Shown piece by piece: positions 34,581 to 44,096 of a stretch of 64,000 nt of DNA. Source of the DNA: Ensifer adhaerens (GTDB lineage: Bacteria; Pseudomonadota; Alphaproteobacteria; Rhizobiales; Rhizobiaceae); the NCBI RefSeq assembly GCF_028993555.1, contig NZ_CP118611.1, positions 1,544,001-1,608,000 of the forward strand. Direction: 5' to 3'. Below the pieces are notes generated by a model. The model was not told where the DNA came from and made no database searches. It was given only the letters and a program-made list of their open reading frames with translations. How positions within the stretch are numbered: position 1 is the first letter of the stretch; every line of letters begins with the position of its first letter. The position numbers were made by a program, and so were the translations under genes.

Positions 34581-35471
34581 TCATCCCCGTTGCAACCCGC
34601 TTGCAAGCCTGACCGCTCCAAATACCGGCGCATCGCGCACGAGAAACACGATGAGGCCGTATCGCTGCCGGATGAGGCGGCTTACTTGATTGAAGAACTC
34701 CGTCTGGCTCTCGAATATGCCGCCTCCCGCAAAGACAGGCCCGACCGCCCCCCGCCGCTGGAGCCCGCCGACATGATCGGCGAGACTGGAGGCCGCGTCT
34801 TCAAGGACACGTCGGGCGGCTTTGGAGCCCTGCACCGCGACCTTAAAGATCGCCGGCGCGTGGCGCGCCAGAGATGCCGCAGATGGCGCATCGGCCAATC
34901 GCTCGTTTGCATGCAGAAGCCTGGAAATTTCCAGGCTTTCCATCAGCGCCTCGGAGAGCTGCTGATCCGGCATCCCGATGTCTTCAGCGGCGAGCGCCTC
35001 GCGAAGGGCACGCCGCACCAGTCCGGCCCCACCGCCATCGTCTCCGAGCAGCCATCCCCACCCGCCAGCCGACATCAATCGACCGGCACGATCTCTCGCC
35101 ACAGCGATGGACCCCGTGCCGGCAATGAGCGATATGCCTCGGCCAGCGCCTGCTGCCGCCAGCAACTCCGCGTCGTTGACGACGCGGATGTTCCATCCGG
35201 TGCATCGGCGAAGCGCGTTCTCGCACCGGCTGAGGGCCTGCTCGTCGTTGCACCCATTCGCGCCCATGACAACCCGTTGCGGGGCGCGACCGCCAAAGGT
35301 CGCTTCCACGAGTTGCCGCAGCCTGAAACAATCCGCGTCGGAATAGTTGGCTTGCCGCCAGGTGAGCGTCGGAACGTGGTGATCCACCCTCGGCACACCG
35401 TCTTCCGCAACGATCCAGCGCGTCTTGGTTCCGCCGACATCGATACCAAGCGAGAATTCGGGCCCGCGCAT
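34581..35471 (-). CDS. BadF/BadG-type ATPase (N-acetylglucosamine kinase-like)
   Basis: The 296-residue protein has the ASKHA phosphate loop GIDVGGTKTRW, the AGTGSIAVA segment and the GGWGWLLGDDGGG motif typical of GlcNAc-kinase-like BadF proteins. It would phosphorylate an amino sugar or a related sugar with ATP. Its start codon overlaps the stop of the NagA-like gene upstream, so the pair is coupled. It lies convergent with the LysR at 33538. Confidence 0.82.
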   Translation of the reverse strand: MRGPEFSLGIDVGGTKTRWIVAEDGVPRVDHHVPTLTWRQANYSDADCFRLRQLVEATFGGRAPQRVVMGANGCNDEQALSRCENALRRCTGWNIRVVNDAELLAAAGAGRGISLIAGTGSIAVARDRAGRLMSAGGWGWLLGDDGGGAGLVRRALREALAAEDIGMPDQQLSEALMESLEISRLLHANERLADAPSAASLARHAPAIFKVAVQGSKAARRVLEDAASSLADHVGGLQRRGAVGPVFAGGGIFESQTEFFNQVSRLIRQRYGLIVFLVRDAPVFGAVRLASGLQRG

Positions 35472-36688
35472 CAGACCGGCTGCCCGGGTTCGGACCCCTC
35501 TCCGAAGACGACGCGGCCGCCGATGACAACCGATGTCACGTGGAGATCGCGATCGAGCACGACGAAGTCGGCGCGCTTGCCGGCTTCGATGCTGCCGATA
35601 TCCTTGGCAACACCAACGAGTTCCGCCGGCGTCAACGACGCCATTCGAATGACCGAAGGCAGATCGCGTCCAACCGCGTTGGCCATCGTGCGCACCATTC
35701 TGTCCATGCCATGCATCGAGCTCGCAAGGCTGCCATCCTCGCCTCTCACCGAGTTGCCATCACTGAACACCCAGGTCCCGTCGGCCTGCGAACCGAACCT
35801 GTACTTGCCCGCAGGTGCATCCATGGCCCGGTTCGCATCGGTGACCAGGCAGGTTCTGTGGGCGCCAATCATCTCGTAGGCAAAGCGCAGCAGATCGTCA
35901 GAGAGATGGATGCCGTCCGCGATCACTTCCGTGCTCATCTCCTCGTTTTGCAGAACGTACTGCTCCATGCCTGCCTGCATCGGCGTACCGAAGCGATGAC
36001 GCAGCGAAGACACGGAGCTCATCGCGCACCAGAAGTGATCGACATGCCGCATGCCCCGCGCAAATGCTGCGTCCAGTTCGCCCCACGCCGCATTGGAGTG
36101 ACCGCATGTGATGAAGCAGCCCTGCTCGCGCGCATAGTCGAAGAACTCGAGCGCGCCCGGCAACTCGGATGCGCAGGTTGCAATCCTGACGATGTCCTTG
36201 GCCAGGAAGTATTCATACTCCTCCCGCACCGGATCGCGCCTGCCCTCAGGCGAATGGACCCCAACCTTGTCCTCGGCGAAATAGGGGCCATAGAAGTGCA
36301 CGCCTGCGATCCGCGCACCGTCCGACGGCCGCCAGCTCGACTGCACGTTTTCGCACGATTTGATCATCGCATCCAGTTGCTCGAAGGACCCGGTGGTGGT
36401 CGTCGGAAATATCGACGTGGTGCCATGCCGGGCATGAGCGAGGTTGACGGCCTTCACTGCTTCCACCGTTCCATCCATATAGTCGGCGCCGGCCGCGCCA
36501 TGGACGTGAACGTCAACAAATCCGGGGCATATGAAGTGATCGGACATGTCGAGCACGCGCGTGGTTGCGCCGGCTTTCGACGCCTCCCCGCCAACCGCTG
36601 CAATGCGATCACCGTGACATTCGATCACGACATCCTCCAGAACCCTGTTCGGCAGGACGACATTTCCCTTGATGGTCAAAGTGCTCAT
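35471..36688 (-). CDS. N-acetylglucosamine-6-phosphate deacetylase-like amidohydrolase
   Basis: The 405-residue protein follows the NagA layout: HVH metal motif in FVDVHVHGAAGADYMDG, GHSNAAWGE, HFW and the catalytic LVTDANRAMDAPAGKY. Two canonical features differ: the metal-binding glutamate of HLEGP is replaced (HFYGP), and HLFNAM appears as HFWCAM. It is therefore a divergent NagA with altered metal site or specificity. The kinase downstream and the divergent DeoR fit amino-sugar phosphate metabolism. ATG 36688 was chosen over an upstream frame without a site. Confidence 0.82.
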   Translation of the reverse strand: MSTLTIKGNVVLPNRVLEDVVIECHGDRIAAVGGEASKAGATTRVLDMSDHFICPGFVDVHVHGAAGADYMDGTVEAVKAVNLAHARHGTTSIFPTTTTGSFEQLDAMIKSCENVQSSWRPSDGARIAGVHFYGPYFAEDKVGVHSPEGRRDPVREEYEYFLAKDIVRIATCASELPGALEFFDYAREQGCFITCGHSNAAWGELDAAFARGMRHVDHFWCAMSSVSSLRHRFGTPMQAGMEQYVLQNEEMSTEVIADGIHLSDDLLRFAYEMIGAHRTCLVTDANRAMDAPAGKYRFGSQADGTWVFSDGNSVRGEDGSLASSMHGMDRMVRTMANAVGRDLPSVIRMASLTPAELVGVAKDIGSIEAGKRADFVVLDRDLHVTSVVIGGRVVFGEGSEPGQPV

Positions 36689-36725
36689 CACATTATCCTT
36701 GTTGAGATCTTGTGATTCCTGTATA

Positions 36726-36749
36726 TGCACGAATACGCTAAATCGTGCA
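36726..36749. promoter_or_regulatory. Inverted repeat TGCACGA-N10-TCGTGCA, probable DeoR operator
   Basis: Perfect 7-bp arms at 36726-36732 and 36743-36749 lie midway between nagA-like and deoR genes. The right arm covers an in-frame GTG at 36745, which argues against that codon as the deoR start. Confidence 0.65.
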
Positions 36750-36768
36750 ACACGGAAGGATAACGAAT

Positions 36769-37524
36769 TTGGAATCGACCCCGGACGAGCGTCGTCAGTT
36801 CATTCTCGCCGAACTCCAGTCGAAGGGCCGGCTGTCCACTGCCGACCTGGCGGAGCGCTTTTCTCTGTCCGAGGACACGGCGCGACGCGACTTTCGAGAA
36901 CTCGCCGCCGCTGGCCTGATCAAGAGAGTGCATGGGGCAGCGCTTCCAATCACGCCTGGCGAGCAGCCGTTCCAGGGGCGATACAAGATCGCCAGGGATG
37001 TGAAGACCAAGCTCGCGCGGATTGCCGCGGAGATCGTTCTCCCCGATCAGATCATCATGATCGACGGTGGAACGACGAACCTGGAACTTGCAAAGCACTT
37101 GCCGATCGACCTGCGTGCAACCGTCATCACCAACAGCCCATCAATCGCAACCGCGACCGCCGAACATCGCAATCTCGAGGTCATTCTCCTGGGCGGTGTC
37201 TTCGACAAGCGGAGCCAGATGACGATGGGTGCGCGCGTTCTCGAGCAAATTCATGCCTTAAGCGCCGACATCTGCTTCATCGGCGTTCACGGCCTCCATC
37301 AGGACTACGGCCTGACGACCGCCGGCTACGATGAGGCGTCAATCAAGACTGCGATGCTACAGGTATCGGCCGAGGTGGCGGCGATCGCGACGCCCGACAA
37401 GATCGGGACGGTCGGCGCCTACAAGTTTGCCCCGCTCTCGGCCGTCGACATTCTCATCACCGACCGCAGCGTTCGCGACAATCCAACGCTCGAGAAAATT
37501 GGCGCCAAGGTGATGACGGATTGA
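36769..37524 (+). CDS. DeoR-family transcriptional regulator
   Basis: The 251-residue protein has the DeoR helix-turn-helix (LSTADLAERFSLSEDTARRDFREL) and the sugar-phosphate sensor domain with DGGTTNLELAKHL and a late DKIGTVGAYKFAPL. TTG 36769 is preferred because GGAAGGA stands about 9 bp before it, while the upstream GTG (36745) falls in the inverted repeat. It is divergent from the NagA-like/kinase pair and presumably represses it until an amino-sugar phosphate appears. Confidence 0.85.
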   Translation: MESTPDERRQFILAELQSKGRLSTADLAERFSLSEDTARRDFRELAAAGLIKRVHGAALPITPGEQPFQGRYKIARDVKTKLARIAAEIVLPDQIIMIDGGTTNLELAKHLPIDLRATVITNSPSIATATAEHRNLEVILLGGVFDKRSQMTMGARVLEQIHALSADICFIGVHGLHQDYGLTTAGYDEASIKTAMLQVSAEVAAIATPDKIGTVGAYKFAPLSAVDILITDRSVRDNPTLEKIGAKVMTD

Positions 37525-37695
37525 GCCTTCGTACGCCGGCGCGCCTGCCTCGGTCACTTGCGAGCCTGGAATAAAAAGGAGCAGACCTTCAGGCTCTCCG
37601 AAGTCCCTTTTCGAACTGCTAATCCTCGTCATCCAAATCCGTGAACGACTGAAGCTACAGAGCGGACGGTGCGCACGGAGGCATCGTGGAAGTGC

Positions 37696-38094
37696 CTAAG
37701 CCACGATCGGCGTTTCATGCAGATGCATCCATCGAAGCACGCCGCCCGCTGCAGTTTCCAAAACGGCGGTCGAGCGTCTTGCTGTCACGATCCCGCCCGC
37801 ATCCGCGTGCGTCTCGCGATAGGTGACGCAGGCTGCGCCAGGCCACCGATGACTGATCTGCATTTCGTCGACCGTGATCCGCAGCTCCGGGCGTTTCCCA
37901 TGTAAACGCGCGAACAATTCGCCCACCCCCTCTTTGCCGACAGCGGCTCCTCGCGTGGAGATCATGCAAAAATCAGGCGAAAAGTGTTCGAGCAGTTGTA
38001 CCAGATCCAAGGGGCGGGCCGACCCGGTGAACCAGCGTTCAATCTCAACGTGGAGATCGACAATTTCAGCGAAGAATTTTTCAGTATCGGTCAT
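37696..38094 (-). CDS. SnoaL-like/DUF4440-type small protein
   Basis: The 132-residue protein has the alpha+beta cone pattern of the SnoaL/NTF2-like fold: a helical N terminus, LLEHFSPDFCMIS, and a C-terminal sheet with RWMHLHETPIV. Such proteins are isomerases, hydrolases or binding modules with very varied substrates. It follows the MFS gene by 35 bp on the same strand and may be co-transcribed. No catalytic residue can be assigned. Confidence 0.75.
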   Translation of the reverse strand: MTDTEKFFAEIVDLHVEIERWFTGSARPLDLVQLLEHFSPDFCMISTRGAAVGKEGVGELFARLHGKRPELRITVDEMQISHRWPGAACVTYRETHADAGGIVTARRSTAVLETAAGGVLRWMHLHETPIVA

Positions 38095-38129
38095 GTTCGG
38101 CTCCTTGTCGGACGGTGTGACGGAATGCG

Positions 38130-39491
38130 CTATGTACGGTGATCGACTCGCGGCAGCCGCAGAACGAAGGGCAGCGGAAACACGATCAGAGTGGCTGCGA
38201 TGACAAAGCAGTAGCGATAGGGCAGGTCGTCGGCCGCGCCGACGCCGGTCGCAAGGAAAAGCCCCAACAGGCCTCCCAAGACACTCGCACCGATCGAGAA
38301 ACTGAGCTGGCGGTTGATGTTCCACAGCGCACTTGCCTGTGCCATTCGTTCCGTCCGAACCGACGTGAAGGCTGCCGTCTGGGCCGTGGATGTGCAAAGG
38401 CTCGCCCCGAAGCCCATTGCAGCAAAGGAGGCGACCTGGATGGCGAGCATTCCCGCAAATGGCGTCGCCAGCAGCAACACGCCGGCACAGGTGACCGTCA
38501 TGCCGACGAGGAAGAGCGGGCGCGGACCTCTGGACGCAAACAGCCGCCGCGTGGACATGATGGCGACGAAGGATGCACCCGCCCATGGCAGCATAAGCAT
38601 TCCGGTCTGCGTGGCCGTCAGGCCAAGGCGGTCCTGCAAGTAAAGGGAGGCAATCAGGTTTACGCCCGTGAAGATACCCGGCACACACAGGTAGATGATG
38701 CTGCCGGTCCTCAGCATCGGATCGGAGAGCAAGCGCAGATCAAGCAGCGGATCGCGCGAACGCAGCGCATGACGGACATAGGCAGCCCCCGCGGCGATCG
38801 CCGAGGCAAGGGCAATTGCGGCATTAGCGCCGCTCCCCGTCTGACTGATGAGCGTCAGGCCAAGGGGAAGGCAAAACAGGGTAATGGCGCTCAGCACGAA
38901 CCCGGGAATGTCGAGCGCCGGCTTCGCGTCCGCCAACCGATCGACAGGAGCCCAGGCAAGGGCCAGAACCGCGATCGCGGCGGCCAGTGGCGCAACGCCG
39001 ATAAACACCCAGCGCCAGGACACATGATCGGCCGCGATCCCGCCGATGGCGGGTGAAAGCGCCGGCACCAACAGTGCAACCGTCATGACCACGGCCGTCA
39101 GATGAGCGCGGTCCTTGGGCGGATAGGCGCGATAGGCCATGCTCTGGCCGACCGGTACGAGCAGTCCTCCACCGAGACCCTGGACGAGCCGCCAGGCGAG
39201 AAGCGCCTCAATCCCGGTGGCCGCGCCTCCGCCGATGCCGCCAACCGCCACAATGAGCAGGGACATGATGAACACGCGGCGTTCGCCGATCCGGCGCGCG
39301 AGCCAACTCCCAACTGGAATGGCGACGGTCAGCCCGAGCATGTAGATCGTGCCGACCCAGGCAAGCTGCGCGATCGACGCACTTAGCTCCCTCTGCAACG
39401 CCGGCAGGGCGGCATTGAGGATGAACATATTGGCCAGATCGACGGCGAATCCGAGAAGATAGAGGGTGGCAATTCGGGAGCGGGCGAACAA
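38130..39491 (-). CDS. MFS drug-type exporter (DHA2-like)
   Basis: The 453-residue protein has about 12-14 helices with the MFS loop SWLARRIGERRVFI and the antiporter-type RLVQGLGGGLLVPVGQSM motif. It probably exports a toxic compound by proton exchange. No ATG fits the N terminus; TTG at 39491 with GAAGG upstream gives a plausible start before the first helix. It is divergent from the LysR at 39607, its likely regulator. Confidence 0.85.
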   Translation of the reverse strand: MFARSRIATLYLLGFAVDLANMFILNAALPALQRELSASIAQLAWVGTIYMLGLTVAIPVGSWLARRIGERRVFIMSLLIVAVGGIGGGAATGIEALLAWRLVQGLGGGLLVPVGQSMAYRAYPPKDRAHLTAVVMTVALLVPALSPAIGGIAADHVSWRWVFIGVAPLAAAIAVLALAWAPVDRLADAKPALDIPGFVLSAITLFCLPLGLTLISQTGSGANAAIALASAIAAGAAYVRHALRSRDPLLDLRLLSDPMLRTGSIIYLCVPGIFTGVNLIASLYLQDRLGLTATQTGMLMLPWAGASFVAIMSTRRLFASRGPRPLFLVGMTVTCAGVLLLATPFAGMLAIQVASFAAMGFGASLCTSTAQTAAFTSVRTERMAQASALWNINRQLSFSIGASVLGGLLGLFLATGVGAADDLPYRYCFVIAATLIVFPLPFVLRLPRVDHRT

Positions 39492-39553
39492 CGGGGAAAC
39501 CTTCGACGGGAATGACGCCCGCAGGGATATCCCCTTTCATCCCGCCGAATAAG

Positions 39554-39566
39554 GCAATACAATTGC
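39554..39566. promoter_or_regulatory. Palindrome GCAAT-ACA-ATTGC in the MFS/LysR intergenic region
   Basis: A perfect 13-bp palindrome lies between the divergent exporter and LysR genes, 41 bp upstream of the LysR start. It is a candidate LysR site. Confidence 0.4.
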
Positions 39567-39606
39567 ACACCACTTGTCGTATTTTTTTACCTATGGGAGT
39601 GTGTGC

Positions 39607-40518
39607 ATGGCGGTGAGCCTGGATCGCCTGACTGTTTTCCGAGCCGTCGTGGAAACGGGATCGTTCACGGCGGCCGCCAGGCAACTCAATCAAGCCAGAG
39701 CCGCCGTCAGTTTCAGCCTCAAGCAGCTCGAAATCGAATTGGGCGTCACGCTCCTTCACCGCACCACGCGCAGCCTTGCTCTGACTGATGCCGGCGAACG
39801 GTTCTATGCGCGCTGCGTGCACATTCTTACGGAAGCCGATGAGGCGATTGCGGAAGCGCGCGCGGAACAAACGGCGCTGAGCGGCAGCTTGCGACTGACA
39901 TCGACTGTTGAGTATGGCGTCGCGGTAATCGCTCCGGTCCTTCAGAAATTCACCGCACTGCATCCAGACCTCGACATCCAGTTCGAAGCCTACCCGACGA
40001 ATGTCGACCTCGTACGCGATCGCTTTGACGTCGCCATCCGGCTGGGGCGAAACGAGCAATTCCAGACTTCACCCTATGCCGGCGTGCATCTGGGGACCTA
40101 TCAGATCAGGCTGGTCGCGTCGCCGAACATCCTCGCCCGCGTCGGGCAAACGGCAATCGGTACGCCCGAGATGCTGAGCGCACTGCCCTACATCAGCAAT
40201 GCGACCGTCGACCGGGTGAAAAGCTGGAAAATGTTCGATGAAAACGGCCGCGAGCGCATGTTTGACGTGCCTCGTCAGTCCCGGCTGGTTGCCAACAACG
40301 CATCGATCGTCAAGGCATTGGCCATTGCCGGCGCAGGCGTAGCGCTTCTGCCTGACTGGTTCGTAGCGCCGGAGCTTGCCGAGGGCACGTTGGCCGACGC
40401 ACTTCCGTCCCATCGCTTTCCCGACCACCAGATCTACGCGATGCACCTGCCCATGCAGATGGTCCCGCAGAAGATCCGCGCCTGGCTGCGTTTCCTTAAG
40501 GATCATGTCCGTCGCTAA
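39607..40518 (+). CDS. LysR-family transcriptional regulator
   Basis: The 303-residue protein has the LysR helix-turn-helix (SFTAAARQLNQARAAVSFSLKQLE) and a complete effector domain. ATG 39607 follows GGGAG at a good distance and gives the usual MAVSLDRLTVF opening. It is divergent from the MFS exporter and is expected to control it. Confidence 0.92.
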   Translation: MAVSLDRLTVFRAVVETGSFTAAARQLNQARAAVSFSLKQLEIELGVTLLHRTTRSLALTDAGERFYARCVHILTEADEAIAEARAEQTALSGSLRLTSTVEYGVAVIAPVLQKFTALHPDLDIQFEAYPTNVDLVRDRFDVAIRLGRNEQFQTSPYAGVHLGTYQIRLVASPNILARVGQTAIGTPEMLSALPYISNATVDRVKSWKMFDENGRERMFDVPRQSRLVANNASIVKALAIAGAGVALLPDWFVAPELAEGTLADALPSHRFPDHQIYAMHLPMQMVPQKIRAWLRFLKDHVRR

Positions 40519-40602
40519 TTCCCGGCAACCAGCTCCGGTGTCCGCGCGCCAAAGGATGATCGCGCACGCCACGCCGAAGAAGCATCGTCGAGCGGGGTCG
40601 CA

Positions 40603-42111
40603 CTACACGGCATCGCCTTGGTATCGGTTGAGAGAAATGTCCATCCCCGTCGCCATGCGATGGACTTCTGCCAGGGCGGGTTCGAAGATCGCGTTGCGGC
40701 GCTCGAGTTCGGCATGTTCGGCAAGATATGCCGGCACGAGTTCGGAAATCTCGTCGAACACGGCCGGTTCGTCCACCGTGGTCAGACGCCCTTCCTGCAT
40801 CACGATCCGTCCGGCAACCATCACTGTTTCCACCGACGATCCGTTTTCCGAATAGACAAGATGTTTGGCGACGTCGTTCAGCGGCACGAAAGGATAGTTT
40901 CGCATATCCAGCACAAGAAGATCAGCCGCCTTGCCGACTTCCAGGGAGCCGGTCGCCTGCTCCAGCATCGCCGTCTTCGCGCCGCCGATGGTCGCCATGG
41001 TGAGTATTTCGTCCGCCCTCAGCCATTTCTCATAGTCAGGGCCGGCGGCGCTATGAACGAGGCCGGCGACGCGCATGACGTCGAAGATGCGAGATGTGTC
41101 GTTCGACGACACGCCATCCGTGCCAAGGCCGATCGTCACACCGGCATCGAGCAGGCGGCGGATCGGCGCGATCCCGGCCCCAAGTTTCAGGTTCGAGACG
41201 GCATTGTGGGCGACGGAGACGCCCGCCTCCCCCATCAGCTCGATATCCTCGTCGCTGACCCAGACGGAATGCGCGATGGTGGTGTTGCGTTTCAGAAGGC
41301 CGAGATCGTGCATGTAGGCGATCAAGGACCTGCCGTGGCCGACGAGGCCTGTCACCGCCTGAGTCTTGGTCTCGAGGACATGCGTATGGAACGGCACATG
41401 TCTTTCAACCGCCAACTCCATGCAGGCTGCCATAAGATCGGGCGTGCAGCGCTGCGGTGCGGAAGGGGCGATCATGAACTGCAGGCGACCGGACATGCCG
41501 TGCAAGCTGGAGAAGGCAGCTCGGCAATAGTCCGCATATGCTCCTGCCGACATCGGAGGGCCGAAATTGAGCAGATCCTGGAGCGCTGCGGGCACAACTT
41601 CACGGGCGAAAGGCAACGCATCGAGGGTATGCACGTTCATCGCGGCGCTCGAAACATTGGCGCGGATACCGGCATCGTCATAGGCGCGAAACACGGTGGC
41701 AAGCCTGTCGAGATTGTGCCGGGGCGGGTCGAAGAAATCGTCACAAAGCGTCGTGACGCCGTTGCGCAGAGACTCCATCGCCAGCAACAGGCTGCGCAGA
41801 TACAGCAGGCGCTCGCCGATCGGGTCGTTCATCAAAAGTGGATAGGCATAGAGCAGCCACAGCTCGAGCGGCATGCGCTCATAGCGCCCCCGCAGGAACG
41901 TCTCACTGGAATGCGTGTGGGCATTAACCAGCCCCGGCATGATCAGCTTGCCGCGTGCTTCGATAATTCGCGCGTCAGGCCCTGCGACAAGGCCCGGGCC
42001 GATTGACCTGATCTCGGTGCCTTCGATCAGGATGTCGGCGGCAAATGGGGTTGCGCCATGAGCGCGATCCATCGCAACCAGTGTCCCATTGCGGATGAGT
42101 ATGTTGCTCAT
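40603..42111 (-). CDS. Amidohydrolase of the cytosine/guanine deaminase-like (ATZ/TRZ) group
   Basis: The 502-residue protein has NAHTHSSE (HxH), FHTHVLETK, IAHSVWVSDED and the catalytic GTDGVSSND, the pattern of mononuclear-metal ATZ/TRZ/MtaD-type deaminases and chlorohydrolases. Substrate families include nucleobases, S-adenosylhomocysteine and triazines. It lies 57 bp downstream of a BmpA-type nucleoside importer operon controlled by a RutR-like regulator, so deamination of an imported purine or pyrimidine-like compound is the best inference. Confidence 0.86.
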   Translation of the reverse strand: MSNILIRNGTLVAMDRAHGATPFAADILIEGTEIRSIGPGLVAGPDARIIEARGKLIMPGLVNAHTHSSETFLRGRYERMPLELWLLYAYPLLMNDPIGERLLYLRSLLLAMESLRNGVTTLCDDFFDPPRHNLDRLATVFRAYDDAGIRANVSSAAMNVHTLDALPFAREVVPAALQDLLNFGPPMSAGAYADYCRAAFSSLHGMSGRLQFMIAPSAPQRCTPDLMAACMELAVERHVPFHTHVLETKTQAVTGLVGHGRSLIAYMHDLGLLKRNTTIAHSVWVSDEDIELMGEAGVSVAHNAVSNLKLGAGIAPIRRLLDAGVTIGLGTDGVSSNDTSRIFDVMRVAGLVHSAAGPDYEKWLRADEILTMATIGGAKTAMLEQATGSLEVGKAADLLVLDMRNYPFVPLNDVAKHLVYSENGSSVETVMVAGRIVMQEGRLTTVDEPAVFDEISELVPAYLAEHAELERRNAIFEPALAEVHRMATGMDISLNRYQGDAV

Positions 42112-42168
42112 GACAACGTCCCGGAAATGATTGAACGATCCGATGATGGCGCTCGTCGCACATCACGA

Positions 42169-43062
42169 CTACTGATCCCTGAGTTCGGCGAACGAGCTTG
42201 CGGCTTTCGCGCCGCCGCGGAGCTTTCCGGAGAGCCAGACGCCGAAGACCGTCGCGAGGTAGGGCAATGCCTGCAGGAGGTCGTGCGGGATCCTGTCTCC
42301 GAACGTCAGCTGCGCCCGGATGCCGATGGCGCCGACAATGGCGAAGAACAAGGCGGCGAAGGTAGCCCCGACCGGATGGGCGGCGCCGAAGATGACCGCA
42401 GCAAATGCCATGAATCCACGACCGACCGTCATGCCTTGGGCAAAGAACTGCAAGCTGCCGGCGGCAAGTTCCGCGCCGCCGATCGCGCAAAGGACACCAC
42501 CGATCGAAAGCGCCGCGAGCCGCATGCGCGAGGGATTGGCGCCGACGCCGCGGGCAGCGAACGGATGCTCTCCGCAAGCGGCCAGCCGGAGGCCGAAGCG
42601 CGTTCGCCGCAACAGCACCCACATGGCGAAGACGACGAAGGGCATGGCAGCAACCGAGACCGACAGCACGCCATAGGATCCAAAGGCCGGTCCCAATTTG
42701 GGAATGCCGAAAGGCGCCGTCACGGTTGCCTGGCTGCCGAAGATCGCCTGGACGGCGAGCGCCGTGCCGCCAACGCCGAGGCCGGTGAGCCCGAGGCCGG
42801 CGATAATGGGATTGGCCTTCAACCGGTCGATGACGAACCAGAGAAGTACGGAGGCCAGTACGCAGGCGAGAATGGCGATGAGGATGGCCACACCGACGGA
42901 CTTTGTGAGCATGATGCCGAGAATTGTCGCGCAGGCGCCGATGATCATCAGGCCCTCGAGGCCGAGGTTCCAGACCCCTGCCCGCTGCGCGATGACGCCG
43001 GCGAGCGTGACGTAGATCAGCGGCGTTCCGGAACGCAGAATGGAGATGATGATCTCATTCAT
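42169..43062 (-). CDS. ABC transporter permease (BmpA/nucleoside type, second subunit)
   Basis: The 297-residue protein has about eight to ten membrane segments and the family's RAGVWNLGLEGLMIIGA opening and LAACGEHPFAARGVGANPSRM cytoplasmic loop, as in YufQ/NupQ permeases. It pairs with the permease at 43059, whose stop overlaps its ATG. Together with the ATPase and binding protein it forms a nucleoside or nucleobase importer. Confidence 0.88.
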   Translation of the reverse strand: MNEIIISILRSGTPLIYVTLAGVIAQRAGVWNLGLEGLMIIGACATILGIMLTKSVGVAILIAILACVLASVLLWFVIDRLKANPIIAGLGLTGLGVGGTALAVQAIFGSQATVTAPFGIPKLGPAFGSYGVLSVSVAAMPFVVFAMWVLLRRTRFGLRLAACGEHPFAARGVGANPSRMRLAALSIGGVLCAIGGAELAAGSLQFFAQGMTVGRGFMAFAAVIFGAAHPVGATFAALFFAIVGAIGIRAQLTFGDRIPHDLLQALPYLATVFGVWLSGKLRGGAKAASSFAELRDQ

Positions 43063-44096
43063 GTCTTGCGCCCTCCGAGACGCAGCACCCTGTCGATGAA
43101 TGTCGACCTTGCGGTTATGAACAGCGCGATCGCCGCATTGATGATGTCGATCGCCGCCGATGGCAGCCCGGCCATGATCGGCAGATAGAGCGCCGCCGAG
43201 GCGAGACCGCCAAAGAACACGGCGGCAACCGCCGTTCCGAGAACGGAGAGATTGGCGACGAGCACGATCAGGATCGCGGTGAACCCATGCGCCGGCAGGA
43301 AGCCCGAAGCGATACGGCCGTTCGGCCCCATGAATTCGATTGTGCCGGCAAGGCCCGCAAGCGCCCCGGAAATGAGGAAGCTCGACAGGCCAAGCTTCCA
43401 GAGGCGCGCACCCTGCCACTCCACCATCGTACCATTGCGGCCGGCCAGGCTTGCAAGGACCCCGAAGGCGGTTCGGTTCACCAGCAGCCACATGAGGATG
43501 CCGACGACGACCGCGATCGCGATGATCGTCGGGGAGAGACCGAGGGAATCCGAGATGCGGTAGGCCGGATCGAGCGGACGGCTCGAAGCCTGCTGACCGG
43601 AGCCCGAAGGATCCTTCAGCGGCCCTGAGGTGACATAGACTAGTAGCAGGCCGGCCATGAAGTTGCCCATCAGCGTGGTGATGACCTCATCGGTGCCGGA
43701 GCGCAGCCGAAGCAATCCCGGCCACAGCGCCCAGAGAGCACCGCCGAGTATGCCGGCAAGAAGCAATGTCGGGATAACCAGGAAGGCTGGTCCGCCTTTT
43801 ACCACTTCGGCAGCGAAGGCGGCACAGATCGCGCCGACGTAGAACTGGCCCTGGGCGCCGATGTTGAAGAAGCCCGCCCGGAACGAAATGCCGACGCCGA
43901 CGGCCGTTATGAACAGCGGCAGTGCCCATCTGAGACTTTGCCCGATCGCGCCGCTTCGCAGGAATGCCCCATCGAGCACCGCCCAGAGCGTCACCGGGGC
44001 ATTGTAGCCGGCAAGCTGGAACACGAGCGCGCAGAGGATCAGCGCGAAGATCACAAAGATCAGGCTGCGAACAACGGTGATGAGACTGTCTTTCAT
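43059..44096 (-). CDS. ABC transporter permease (BmpA/nucleoside type, first subunit)
   Basis: The 345-residue protein resembles YufP/NupP permeases: ALPLFITAVGVGISFRAGFFNIGAQGQFYVGA near residues 58-90 and TDEVITTLMGNFMAGLLLVYV in the centre. It overlaps the ATPase gene upstream and the second permease gene downstream by 4 bp each. Confidence 0.88.
   Translation of the reverse strand: MKDSLITVVRSLIFVIFALILCALVFQLAGYNAPVTLWAVLDGAFLRSGAIGQSLRWALPLFITAVGVGISFRAGFFNIGAQGQFYVGAICAAFAAEVVKGGPAFLVIPTLLLAGILGGALWALWPGLLRLRSGTDEVITTLMGNFMAGLLLVYVTSGPLKDPSGSGQQASSRPLDPAYRISDSLGLSPTIIAIAVVVGILMWLLVNRTAFGVLASLAGRNGTMVEWQGARLWKLGLSSFLISGALAGLAGTIEFMGPNGRIASGFLPAHGFTAILIVLVANLSVLGTAVAAVFFGGLASAALYLPIMAGLPSAAIDIINAAIALFITARSTFIDRVLRLGGRKT

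Noticed and set aside
36745..36768. GTG at 36745 as the DeoR start
   Set aside because: It lies inside the right arm of the inverted repeat and lacks a ribosome-binding site; TTG 36769 has one.
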